Shown piece after piece: positions 35,058 to 42,961 of a DNA stretch of 64,000 bases. Location of the stretch: positions 62,001 to 126,000 of the forward strand of contig CALJPQ010000022.1 of assembly GCA_937980645.1 (NCBI GenBank), in the 5' to 3' direction. Each line of letters opens with the position of its first letter. Within the stretch, counting starts at the first letter, position 1. A program made the position numbers and the translations under genes. Source of the stretch: an uncultured Saprospiraceae bacterium (GTDB lineage Bacteria > Bacteroidota > Bacteroidia > Chitinophagales > Saprospiraceae). The notes beneath the pieces are model-generated. The model ran no database searches and was not told the origin of the DNA. It worked only from the letters and a program-made list of their open reading frames with translations.

Positions 35058-36044
35058 ATGGATACCGCTTCGCCCACTGCTTCCTTTCCGCTCGACGTTG
35101 CGCAGCAAACCATACGCTTAGAGGCTCAGGCGCTTCTGGCGCTGGCCGATAGCCTGGATCAATCGCTCGACTTTCAGGCCTGTGTCGAGGCCATCTTCCA
35201 AAGTCGTGGGCGCGTCGTGCTCACAGGCGTTGGCAAAAGCGCCATTGTGGCCCAAAAGATCGCTGCCACCCTTAATTCTACCGGGCAGCCGGCCCTCTTC
35301 CTACACGCCGCCGACGCCATTCATGGTGACCTGGGCATGGTGCAGCCCGGCGATTTAGTCGTATGCCTGTCGAAAAGCGGCGAAACGCCCGAAGTAAAAG
35401 TGCTCGCTTCATTGGTTAAAGGCTTGGGCAATCGCCTCATCGCCATTACGGCTAACCGCCAAAGTACATTGGCCCGGCAGGCCGATTACACCCTCTGGAC
35501 ACCCGTCGAACAAGAAGCCGACCCTAACAACTTAGCGCCCACAGTCAGTACCACCAGTCAGATGGCGCTAGGCGATGCTTTAGCGACTGCCCTCATCAGT
35601 CTGCGCGGCTTCTCCCCTGAAGATTTCGCCCGCTTTCATCCTGGCGGTGCCCTGGGTAAACAACTCTACTTGCGCGTGGGCGAACTCAGCGCCCGAAACG
35701 AACGACCCGCTGTAACCTTAGATGCCCCTTTGAGTGAAGTCATCATCGAAATGACTACCAAACGCTTGGGCGTAACGGCCGTGCTCGACCACAACAGCCG
35801 TGTCGTCGGCATCATCACCGACGGCGACCTGCGTCGAATGCTCCAAAAAAATGCCGACATCACGACCATCACCGCACAACAGATCATGACCAAATACCCC
35901 AAATGTGTACCACCCGACACCTTAGCTGCCCGCGCCCTGGAAATGATGCGACAGCATGCCATCACGCAGCTCATTGTCCTCGAGAACGAACAATACCTCG
36001 GTATTGTACACCTGCATGACCTGCTGCGCGAAGGAATCGTTTGA
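35058..36044 (+). CDS. kdsD: Arabinose-5-phosphate isomerase (SIS plus two CBS domains)
   Basis: 328 residues from the ATG at 35058. It interconverts ribulose 5-phosphate and arabinose 5-phosphate, the first step toward Kdo for lipopolysaccharide. The SIS domain (about 35-165) shows GVGKSAIVAQKIAATLNSTG, ADAIHGDLGM, LSKSGETPEV and PTVSTTSQMALGDALA; two CBS domains follow (about 200-328). Length and layout match KdsD/KpsF/GutQ. The remaining Kdo genes are not in the window. Confidence 0.94.
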   Translation: MDTASPTASFPLDVAQQTIRLEAQALLALADSLDQSLDFQACVEAIFQSRGRVVLTGVGKSAIVAQKIAATLNSTGQPALFLHAADAIHGDLGMVQPGDLVVCLSKSGETPEVKVLASLVKGLGNRLIAITANRQSTLARQADYTLWTPVEQEADPNNLAPTVSTTSQMALGDALATALISLRGFSPEDFARFHPGGALGKQLYLRVGELSARNERPAVTLDAPLSEVIIEMTTKRLGVTAVLDHNSRVVGIITDGDLRRMLQKNADITTITAQQIMTKYPKCVPPDTLAARALEMMRQHAITQLIVLENEQYLGIVHLHDLLREGIV

Positions 36045-36173
36045 ATAGAGGAAAAAAGAGCGTTGAAACCGCTTCCCTGGGCCTTGCCCCCGGGGCGCCC
36101 TGTTGTGTACCCCATGCGTGGATACATGCGATTGTACTCAGGTAACTTTCATCAACGGCTGGGCTATTGCGCG

Positions 36174-36181
36174 TATCTTTG
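36174..36181 (+). promoter_or_regulatory. -7 element (TATCTTTG) of the ECF sigma gene
   Basis: TATCTTTG matches the primary-sigma -7 element, 26 bases before the ATG at 36208. It suggests basal expression by the housekeeping sigma factor rather than strict autoregulation. Confidence 0.5.
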
Positions 36182-36207
36182 CCCCTGCGGAAAACGCCCT
36201 GTTCGTC

Positions 36208-36771
36208 ATGTCTTCGCAAGATATTCTCATCGAGCGGCTCAAGCAACGAGACGCCAACGCCTTGAATGCATTGTACGATGCGTACAGCGGCGCCTTGTAC
36301 GGGGTGGTGTTGCGCATTGTGCGTACGCCGGAGCTGGCTGAGCAGGTGCTGCAAGACGTTTTCTTGAAAGCATGGCGTAATATTGAGCACTACGACCCGG
36401 CCAAAGGGCGGTTGTTCACGTGGTTGGTCAATATCGCGCGGAATGCGGCCATTGACACCGTGCGTTCGGCTCAGTATCGGCAGCAGCAGAAAACCGACGC
36501 TCTGGATGCACTCGTACATAATCCCGGTATTCAAGGTATCAATCCGGAACACATCGGTGTTCGGGAATTGGTGGCCCAGTTGGAAGAAAAGCATCGTGTA
36601 CTCATTGAGCTGCTTTACTTCCAGGGCTACACCCAGGAGGAGGCTGCTGAGGCGGTCGGTATTCCGTTGGGTACGGTGAAGACACGCGTGCGCCAGGCCC
36701 TTCGCGAGTTGCGGCGTGCGTTTGGCGAGCACGTATCGGCGCTACTGCTGCTGACTTTGTGGGTACCCTAA
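36208..36771 (+). CDS. ECF sigma factor (sigma-70 family, group 4)
   Basis: 187 residues from the ATG at 36208. Sigma region 2 (LIERLKQRDANALNALYDAYS to FTWLVNIARNAAIDTVRS) is joined by a short linker to region 4 (EEKHRVLIELLYFQGYTQEEAAEAVGIP, then TVKTRVRQALRELR). It is followed 41 bases later by an RskA-like anti-sigma gene on the same strand, the typical partner arrangement. Its similarity to the SigK branch is suggested by the partner type and by the fasciclin gene downstream. The regulon cannot be read from this sequence alone. Confidence 0.93.
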   Translation: MSSQDILIERLKQRDANALNALYDAYSGALYGVVLRIVRTPELAEQVLQDVFLKAWRNIEHYDPAKGRLFTWLVNIARNAAIDTVRSAQYRQQQKTDALDALVHNPGIQGINPEHIGVRELVAQLEEKHRVLIELLYFQGYTQEEAAEAVGIPLGTVKTRVRQALRELRRAFGEHVSALLLLTLWVP

Positions 36772-36812
36772 GCGCTCAAGGAAGACGCAAAAAGTGGATT
36801 AGTTAGCACATC

Positions 36813-37586
36813 ATGGATGTCAAATCCTTCATAGAATCCGGCCTTTTAGAGGTTTATGCCCTGGGTCAATGTACGCCTGAGGAGCGTGCTTTAGTGGAAC
36901 GCATGCTCGAGCAGCACCCTGCGCTTCGAACCGAGCTGGAGGCAGTAGAGCGAGCGCTGGAGCAGGTGGCTCAGGCATATGCGGTATCGCCGCCGCCCGG
37001 GCTGAAGGTGCGTATCCTGGAGCAGGCGCAGGCCGAAGCACCGACGGCTGGCCCATCCGAACGAGGTAGGGCTGGGCATTTCTGGCGCCTGGTGCTCACT
37101 TGGCTCGCAGTGGTCGCGTTAGCTGTTGCACTGGGCTGGCAACTATGGCAGAAAACGCGCCTTTCCGAACGGGTGATCGCCTTAGAGCAACAAGCAGCCG
37201 ATTGTGAAAAGCGCATCCAGCAGCAGGCGCGTCTGCAAGAAGTGGTAGCCCTGCTACGCCACCGCGATACGCGCGCCATTGTCCTGAGCGATGCGGCCGG
37301 CAATGGCTCAGCCAAAATAACCGCCACTGTGTGGCATAACCCGGTGCGCGGCGAAACCGTGCTCGATATCAATACCTTGCCCGCGCCGCCGCCGGGCCGA
37401 TACTTCCAATTCTGGGCCATCGTCGAGGGCAAACCCGTCAGTATGGGCATGGTCAACTTGCGCGGCGACGACGCCTTTCAGACGCTTCCTTTTCACCCTG
37501 AAGCACAGGCCTTTGCCATTTCGGCCGAAGACAATCCCAACGGAAACCCTGCCCCCACGCAGGTGGTGTTAGTGGGTAAAATATAG
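36813..37586 (+). CDS. RskA-like anti-sigma factor, membrane-bound
   Basis: 257 residues. The cytoplasmic N-terminus (about 1-75) starts MDVKSFIESGLLEVYALGQCTPEERALVERML, as in Bacteroidota anti-sigma factors that lack a zinc HxxxCxxC motif. A single transmembrane helix is at about 91-111, followed by a short coiled stretch and an extracytoplasmic RskA C-terminal domain (about 150-257, ending PTQVVLVGKI). It should hold the adjacent ECF sigma inactive until cleaved or released by an envelope signal. Its last 18 bases overlap the convergent gene at 37569. Confidence 0.9.
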   Translation: MDVKSFIESGLLEVYALGQCTPEERALVERMLEQHPALRTELEAVERALEQVAQAYAVSPPPGLKVRILEQAQAEAPTAGPSERGRAGHFWRLVLTWLAVVALAVALGWQLWQKTRLSERVIALEQQAADCEKRIQQQARLQEVVALLRHRDTRAIVLSDAAGNGSAKITATVWHNPVRGETVLDINTLPAPPPGRYFQFWAIVEGKPVSMGMVNLRGDDAFQTLPFHPEAQAFAISAEDNPNGNPAPTQVVLVGKI

Positions 37587-38087
37587 CCCTGCATATTCGC
37601 AACGCAGGCGTATGTGCACAGACCGAAACTGCACGCGCCCGCCAATGCGGCCTACGTCGTCGCCAAACGTATCGGTAACGATGTAGGCGCGGCGAATAAG
37701 CCCACGCCCGGCATACCAGCGCGGCCCACGTGCACCAATGTTCGGGCCGCTGACGATACCACTGCTCGGGTCGGCTTCCTGAGCACACCAGTGGTAATCG
37801 CTCGCAAAGGGCAACGCCACACGGCGCCGAACGTGCCCGACAATGATGCTGGAGTCGTTCGCTTTTTCGTGAAAAGCAATATAGCCATTGAGTGTAATGC
37901 TATCACCGTCCAGCATTACCCGGAATGTGCAATACCAATCCCCCATGCCATAAATGTCGGCGTCGCCACGCAATACACGGTCGGCTGTAATGGACACATC
38001 GGGTAGCTGTACCGTCAGCACGGGTTGGGCATGCAGTAGCGAAGTGGATAAAAGCAGTGTGAAAAACGGAAAACGAAAGATGACCAT
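37569..38087 (-). CDS. Secreted protein of unknown function
   Basis: 172 residues from the ATG at 38087. A signal peptide (MVIFRFPFFTLLLSTSLLHAQ) is followed by a beta-rich sequence with several Cys (WYCTF, WCAQE, LRCEY) and many Arg, Asp and Gly. No family is recognised. It is convergent with, and overlaps by 18 bases, the anti-sigma gene, and is divergent from the barrel gene at 38350, with which it may share an operator region. Confidence 0.6.
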   Translation of the reverse strand: MVIFRFPFFTLLLSTSLLHAQPVLTVQLPDVSITADRVLRGDADIYGMGDWYCTFRVMLDGDSITLNGYIAFHEKANDSSIIVGHVRRRVALPFASDYHWCAQEADPSSGIVSGPNIGARGPRWYAGRGLIRRAYIVTDTFGDDVGRIGGRVQFRSVHIRLRCEYAGLYFTH

Positions 38088-38197
38088 AGTGCACGTGATT
38101 CGGAAGGCCGCGTTCCGTAGGGATGCCTGTCGGGCGGCTTTCACAGAAAATATCACGTATTTACGGGTATAACACTAACCAGGTTTTTTGGAGAAAT

Positions 38198-38212
38198 TAT
38201 TCATCATGAATA
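38198..38212. promoter_or_regulatory. 15-base palindrome, possible operator
   Basis: TATTCAT-C-ATGAATA is a perfect inverted repeat with 7-base arms in the 262-base divergent gap between the secreted-protein gene and the barrel gene. It could bind a dimeric regulator. Confidence 0.35.
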
Positions 38213-38298
38213 GTAACACGTTTAGATGTTTGGCTGATTTTCTGAATTTTTTTTGACAAGATAAAACCGATATTGCGCTGGTGCTCGTAGATGGATGC

Positions 38299-38312
38299 TG
38301 TAAGGCCTTACA
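38299..38312. promoter_or_regulatory. 14-base perfect palindrome upstream of the barrel gene
   Basis: TGTAAGGCCTTACA is perfectly self-complementary and ends 37 bases before the ATG at 38350. Position and symmetry fit a repressor or activator site. Confidence 0.4.
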
Positions 38313-38349
38313 CCGCAAACCATCACCGTTTTTTAAAACAGCATCTGTT

Positions 38350-39228
38350 ATGCGAACCCATCTTATCCTTACTGCAATGCTGCTGGGCGCTGTGGCGTTC
38401 ACGGCATCGGCACAAAGTATCGTCAACGGCTTTTTTAGCGGCAAGGGCCACGGGGCTGTGGCGCTGTCGTATTCCGCCGAGCACTACGACAATGTTTTTC
38501 TGGTACCTAACGAAGTGAAGGGTGTTCCCATCTTTCGTGAGGTGAGTGTCAACAGCGTATCTGTGTTTGCGACCTATGGCGTTACGGATCGCCTGGAGGC
38601 TTCTTTGACCTTACCCTACATCACGGCCAGGGGCAATGCTGACCCTGCAGTGTTGGAAGGTTTGGGTTTCGAGAATGAGCGCAAGGGCCTGCAAGACCTT
38701 TCGCTGGCGCTCAAGTATCTCGCTTATCGCCTGAATGTGGGCGCTGGCAGGCTCGATGTAGCGGTGTCAGCGGGTCTGCGCACGCCGGTGGGCAATTATC
38801 GCGTGGACGAAGGGCTTCAGAGCATTCTGGCCATTGGCAACCGCGCTACGGCGGTTACGAGTTTGGCATTGTTACACTGGCAATCGGCCATGGGGCTCTT
38901 CGTTACGGCCCAGGGCGGTTATAGCGTGCGCAGCGGTGAAGTGCCTGACGCCTGGGTAGGCGAGCTGAAGGCCGGTTATGCGCATCGGGCGTTCTACGTG
39001 GACGTGTGGTATGCTGGCCAGCGCTCTACTGGAGGCGTCAACATCCTGGGCGAGGGCTTTACAGGCTTCTTTCCGGCCACGGACGTAACGTTTACGCGCG
39101 CTGGCCTGAGCGCTTTTGTGCCCGTTGTGGGCGGCTTAGGCCTTTCGGGCGGTGTCAGTAAGTACCTGACGGGCCGCAATGTTGGAGAGGCCACAGGCTT
39201 CTACGGCGGAGTCGTTTACAACTTCTAA
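38350..39228 (+). CDS. Outer-membrane beta-barrel (transporter-like)
   Basis: 292 residues from the ATG at 38350. A signal peptide (MRTHLILTAMLLGAVAFTASAQ) is followed by many amphipathic strands (GHGAVALSYSAEHYDNVFLV, VNSVSVFATYGVTDRLEASLTLPYI, LDVAVSAGLRTPVGNYRV, GLFVTAQGGYSVRSG, AFYVDVWYAGQRS) and an aromatic C-terminus (GFYGGVVYNF). The length and the GVTDRLEASLTLPYI block resemble the phenol-degradation meta-pathway type of barrel. It lies 32 bases upstream of a fasciclin lipoprotein on the same strand, so the two form an operon, and downstream of a sigma/anti-sigma pair. Confidence 0.78.
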   Translation: MRTHLILTAMLLGAVAFTASAQSIVNGFFSGKGHGAVALSYSAEHYDNVFLVPNEVKGVPIFREVSVNSVSVFATYGVTDRLEASLTLPYITARGNADPAVLEGLGFENERKGLQDLSLALKYLAYRLNVGAGRLDVAVSAGLRTPVGNYRVDEGLQSILAIGNRATAVTSLALLHWQSAMGLFVTAQGGYSVRSGEVPDAWVGELKAGYAHRAFYVDVWYAGQRSTGGVNILGEGFTGFFPATDVTFTRAGLSAFVPVVGGLGLSGGVSKYLTGRNVGEATGFYGGVVYNF

Positions 39229-39260
39229 CCCATTTTTTTTATCAAAAAAACACTCTTATC

Positions 39261-40247
39261 ATGTTATCTGTAAAAAAATACCTGTTGCTGTCGGGCCTTA
39301 TTGCGGCTTTATGGAGCCTGCCGGCCTGCCAAAAAGAGGAGGCGCCGCTGCCAAGCATTGCTGCTATTGCCGTAACCAATCCTGACTTTAGTACCCTGGA
39401 GGATGCCGCCGTGTTGGGTGGGGTGGCGGCTGTGCTGTCTAACCCTAACCCAAACGACCCACAAGGTGCCTACACAGTGTTTGCACCCAATAATGCCGCT
39501 TTTGCTCGCCTGGGCCTTAATAGCGGGGCCGACCTGCGCGTGTTGCAGCCGGCGTTTCTGACCAGCACCCTGCTCTACCACGTGTCGGGCGGCAACCTGC
39601 GCGGCGACCGCCTGACGAATGGGGCCTCTTCCGCTTCAGCGCTCGGACCGACACGCCGTGTCGTCGTGCGCGGCAGCGACCGCTATCTAAACGGCTCTAA
39701 AATACTGGCCACCGATGTGGCAGCATCTAATGGCACCGTGCACGTCATTGATAAGGTGCTGCTGGCTACCGGAGCCGACATCGTGCAATCAGCCTTAGCC
39801 TTGCGCGATGCCAAAGTGTTCGTTGGGCCGGAGTTATCGTTCTTAGTGGAGGCTGTACTCTATGCCGAACTGGCTGATGCGCTGACGGCAAAGCCCGGTA
39901 GCCCGTCGTTCACGGTCTTTGCACCCACTGACGCGGCATTCAGACAACTGGGCCAAGACCTGGGCGTGCCGCTCAAGGTGCCTGCCGACATCCGCAAGTT
40001 GCCCAAAGACGTGGTAACCAACGTGCTGCTCAATCACGTAGTAGCTGATGGCGGCAAATTCAACCCGGAAATGAATGCCGGCTCGATAATGCCACTGGGC
40101 GGCACACCGCTGACGATAGGCGCCTTTGCCAATGGCGTTGTAACCGTGCGCGGCAAGGGCAACGATGCAGCAGCAAACATGGTCATCCCGGATGTGCAAA
40201 CAACCAACGGAGTGGTGCATGTGATTGATAGAGTGCTGTTGCCTTGA
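39261..40247 (+). CDS. Lipoprotein with two fasciclin (FAS1) domains
   Basis: 328 residues. Lipobox SLPAC gives a lipidated Cys23. Two FAS1 domains follow, about 36-177 and 180-328, each with the H1 box (TVFAPNNAAFARLG; TVFAPTDAAFRQLG) and H2 end (NGTVHVIDKVLL; NGVVHVIDRVLL). FAS1 proteins mediate adhesion or bind small ligands; the mycobacterial relatives MPT70 and MPT83 are controlled by SigK and RskA. The gene is second in an operon with the barrel at 38350 and ends with a strong terminator. Confidence 0.93.
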   Translation: MLSVKKYLLLSGLIAALWSLPACQKEEAPLPSIAAIAVTNPDFSTLEDAAVLGGVAAVLSNPNPNDPQGAYTVFAPNNAAFARLGLNSGADLRVLQPAFLTSTLLYHVSGGNLRGDRLTNGASSASALGPTRRVVVRGSDRYLNGSKILATDVAASNGTVHVIDKVLLATGADIVQSALALRDAKVFVGPELSFLVEAVLYAELADALTAKPGSPSFTVFAPTDAAFRQLGQDLGVPLKVPADIRKLPKDVVTNVLLNHVVADGGKFNPEMNAGSIMPLGGTPLTIGAFANGVVTVRGKGNDAAANMVIPDVQTTNGVVHVIDRVLLP

Positions 40248-40279
40248 TATGACAACCTTACAAAAATCAGGCGCAAAAA

Positions 40280-40319
40280 GGCAGTGAGACTATCGGCTTC
40301 GGCGGATAGTCTCGCTGCC
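40280..40319 (+). terminator. Terminator after the fasciclin gene
   Basis: A 15-bp stem (40280-40294 with 40305-40319, one G-T pair) with a 10-base loop is followed by TCTTTG. It also rules out long N-terminal extensions of the next gene. Confidence 0.75.
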
Positions 40320-40511
40320 TCTTTGCAAAGCACCCCGTGGACGGCAGATTTTACTGTGCCGCCAGAAGCGGAAAAGAGGCGTTTTGTCCATGCTCTTTTG
40401 GCAGGTAGCACTTCTGTTTTTAAGTGCCACCTTTGCAAGCGTTTCCAGCTACGCGCGAACACGTTGAACAGGATAAACACATCAGGCGCCGGCCCCTTTT
40501 GGAGGAGCGCA

Positions 40512-42239
40512 ATGGCAGGCGAAGGTTTAAAGAAGCACAGGCTTTGGGCGTTTGTCGCGGGTGTTTTTGCCCTTCATTTTTTGCCTTTGCTGCTCAATGG
40601 CTCTCATGCGTATGTGCGCATTCACGATAACTTAGAGGGCGAATGGGCCTGGCTGATGCTGTTGGTGAAGTGGGGTCAGGCGCTGAATTTTTCGCCGGAG
40701 GCGGTGATCCCGCAGCTGTTGGGCGGTCAGCCCAGGATGGTGTTGCCCACAGGGCTTTCGGTCAATACGTTGCTTATCTGGCTTTTGGGTGGGCTGGGTG
40801 GTTACAAAGTCAGCTACATGCTGACGCGCCTGCTGGCGTTTGGGGGCATGTATCGGTTGTTGCGCACGTATTTTTTGCCCGATGAGAGCGATGCTTTTTT
40901 GCGTGTCGGGGTTGCACTGGCGTTCAGTCTTGTGCCTTTCTATGTACAATTTGGGGGGGCTTTGCAGCCCTTTTTGCTGTATAGCTTGCTTCAGCTGCTC
41001 CGGCGCAAAGACACCTGGACGGACTGGATGTGTTTGCTGGTAGTTCCGCTTTACTCCAGCATTGTGTGGATGGGTACCTCAACGGTCATGGTGGCAGGCC
41101 TGCTGTGGCTGGGCTGGAGCGTCTGGAAGCGTCGGGTGCACTTGCGGCCCGCCATAGGGGTAGGCGTATTAGCAGCATCTTACGCAGTGGTGAACTTTCC
41201 GCTATTACAATTATATTGGGCTGAAGATTTTACCTCGCATCGCAAGGCATACGATGCGCTGGCCATGCTGGATATCAATTTTTACGGCAGCCTGTTAGAG
41301 GCCATTTTCCTCTGTACTGTGGGGCACTACCATGTGGGCACAGTGGTGGCGTTACCGCTATTAGTAGGTGCTGGAGTGGCCTTACTCAAAGGGCGGTCTC
41401 AGGGCATTGGAGGAATGTTTCGCTATCGCCTCTTGCAATTGGGGTTGTGCTTAGGGTTAGTTGGCATCCTCTCGTTGGTTTATGCGCTCTATCCTTATTT
41501 GGCCGCGCCGCTGGACGATTTCTTGCCGTTGCTCTCGGAGCTGCGCCTCAATCGCATGATCATCCTACTGCCCTTGCTGTTTTTTGTGGTGTTTGCCCTG
41601 ACGCTGGGGCTTCTGAGGTATATGGGCTTCGCTCGCTCAGCATTGGGCGTGCTGGTGGCATCTCAGCTGGTTATGGGCTTTTGGGCCAACGACGAATGGC
41701 TGCACAATATGCGGCCCTTAATGGGGGCTTCGGTCAAACCCGGATATGCCGAGTTTTGGGCAGAAGGCTTGTTCCGGCGCATTGCTGCGCATATCGGAGC
41801 GCCGCAGTACACCTATCGGGTCGTGAGCCTGGGCATTCACCCAGTGGTGGCGCAGTACAATGGTTTTTATACCTTAGATGGCCTTTTGCCACTGTACAGC
41901 CTGCAACAAAAACAGCGCTTTCGGGCAATTATCGCCGACGAAATCAGCAAAGACCCGCGCCTGCTGGCTTATTTCGACGAATGGGGCAACCGCTGCTACC
42001 TCTTCTCTGCAGAGCTGGGGCTTTCGGACCAGAACTATCTGATTGGGAAAGACAGGTCGGTAACCCTCAAAGATTTTCATTTCAACGCTGACGCCTTTCG
42101 GCAGCTGGGCGGGCGCTACATTTTTTCATCTGTGCGGCTTGAACACAGCGAACGCATTGGGCTGCGTCTTTCAGCCGTTTTTGAACCCAAACCCGGCGAG
42201 CATAGCTGGTGGAAAGTGTATTTGTATGAAGTCATCTGA
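40512..42239 (+). CDS. Large multi-pass membrane protein (DUF6044/YkoS-like)
   Basis: 575 residues from the ATG at 40512; longer readings would contain the upstream terminator. About eleven hydrophobic helices span roughly residues 10-460, with an early NGSHAYVRIHDNLEGEW motif and a soluble C-terminal part (about 465-575) containing YAEFWAEGLF and YNGFYTLDGLLPLYSL. The conserved D-N after the first helix and the overall plan recall DUF6044 proteins (YkoS of Bacillus) and GT-C-fold glycosyltransferases. A sugar-transfer role is inference only. A 44-residue membrane peptide gene overlaps its 3' end. Confidence 0.72.
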   Translation: MAGEGLKKHRLWAFVAGVFALHFLPLLLNGSHAYVRIHDNLEGEWAWLMLLVKWGQALNFSPEAVIPQLLGGQPRMVLPTGLSVNTLLIWLLGGLGGYKVSYMLTRLLAFGGMYRLLRTYFLPDESDAFLRVGVALAFSLVPFYVQFGGALQPFLLYSLLQLLRRKDTWTDWMCLLVVPLYSSIVWMGTSTVMVAGLLWLGWSVWKRRVHLRPAIGVGVLAASYAVVNFPLLQLYWAEDFTSHRKAYDALAMLDINFYGSLLEAIFLCTVGHYHVGTVVALPLLVGAGVALLKGRSQGIGGMFRYRLLQLGLCLGLVGILSLVYALYPYLAAPLDDFLPLLSELRLNRMIILLPLLFFVVFALTLGLLRYMGFARSALGVLVASQLVMGFWANDEWLHNMRPLMGASVKPGYAEFWAEGLFRRIAAHIGAPQYTYRVVSLGIHPVVAQYNGFYTLDGLLPLYSLQQKQRFRAIIADEISKDPRLLAYFDEWGNRCYLFSAELGLSDQNYLIGKDRSVTLKDFHFNADAFRQLGGRYIFSSVRLEHSERIGLRLSAVFEPKPGEHSWWKVYLYEVI

Positions 42240-42360
42240 ACGACCCTGGACCCCGCAAGAGCGTTGGCTGGTGCTCTTATTTGTGCTTTTTGCCTGTCTG
42301 AGTGTGGTGGTCTTCACGTGGGGGCGCTGGTTTTTCCCGCTCTTGGATTCGTTTTACTGA
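42226..42360 (+). CDS. Small single-pass membrane protein overlapping the upstream gene
   Basis: 44 residues: a short charged N-terminus (MKSSERPWTPQERW), one transmembrane helix (about 15-34, LVLLFVLFACLSVVVFTW) and a short aromatic tail ending in FY. Its ATG lies 14 bases before the end of the DUF6044 gene, so it would be translated from the same mRNA. The family is unknown. The clean membrane helix and overlap support a real gene, but its small size keeps confidence moderate. Confidence 0.45.
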   Translation: MKSSERPWTPQERWLVLLFVLFACLSVVVFTWGRWFFPLLDSFY

Positions 42361-42513
42361 CTGACCCGACACCGGCAAGGCAAAGAGCTGCTTCCCGAAA
42401 ACGGCGTTGTTCTACCCTTACAGGAACAGAATAAGTGCATTGACAATTGTCTCAAAAAGATTTTATTTCATCGGGTAGAATCCGTGAACTTTGTTTTCCA
42501 AATAATTTTTCCC

Positions 42514-42957
42514 ATGAAAAACACTTCGCTTCCTCCTGTTATCCTGTTTGCTGTGGTGGTTTTCCTTGCGCAACAATGCGCCACTCCTTACACCCCTGAG
42601 CGTTTGCCGGCCCAATACCTGTGCTTTGGCGCTGGCGGCGGCTTTAGTGGGGAGGTAACGACCTGGACGCTGTTGCCCAATGGCCAGATTTTCAAGTCTG
42701 TCGGCCTCGATGGCCCGATGATGGAGTGGAAAGGGCATGTGCGTCGCGAAGGCCGAAAGGCGTTTCGGGAGGCGGAGGCCCTGCGGCTGGCCGACAGGCC
42801 GCCGTTTTCACATCCGGGCAATCGGTACTCCTTCGTGGAATGGATCGAGGGTGAGCGCAGGCAGCGCATTACTTGGGGTAGCCGTGAGCATGCCGTGGAT
42901 AGTGCTGTGGAGGCTCTGCACAGGCGGCTGATGGCGCTGACGCGCACAAGGGAGTAG
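42514..42957 (+). CDS. Small lipoprotein of unknown function
   Basis: 147 residues from the ATG at 42514. Lipobox FLAQQC gives a lipidated Cys at about 22. The mature part has GAGGGFSGEVTTWTLLPNGQIFK, a helix with many Arg and Glu, and NRYSFVEWIEGERRQRITWG. This pattern occurs in small envelope lipoproteins of Bacteroidota, but I cannot give a named family. It ends four bases before the convergent rlmN gene. Confidence 0.6.
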   Translation: MKNTSLPPVILFAVVVFLAQQCATPYTPERLPAQYLCFGAGGGFSGEVTTWTLLPNGQIFKSVGLDGPMMEWKGHVRREGRKAFREAEALRLADRPPFSHPGNRYSFVEWIEGERRQRITWGSREHAVDSAVEALHRRLMALTRTRE

Positions 42958-42961
42958 AGGG

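Noticed and set aside
40284-40511. N-terminal extension of the DUF6044 protein
   Set aside because: It would be encoded by the fasciclin terminator hairpin. The ATG at 40512 directly precedes the first membrane helix.
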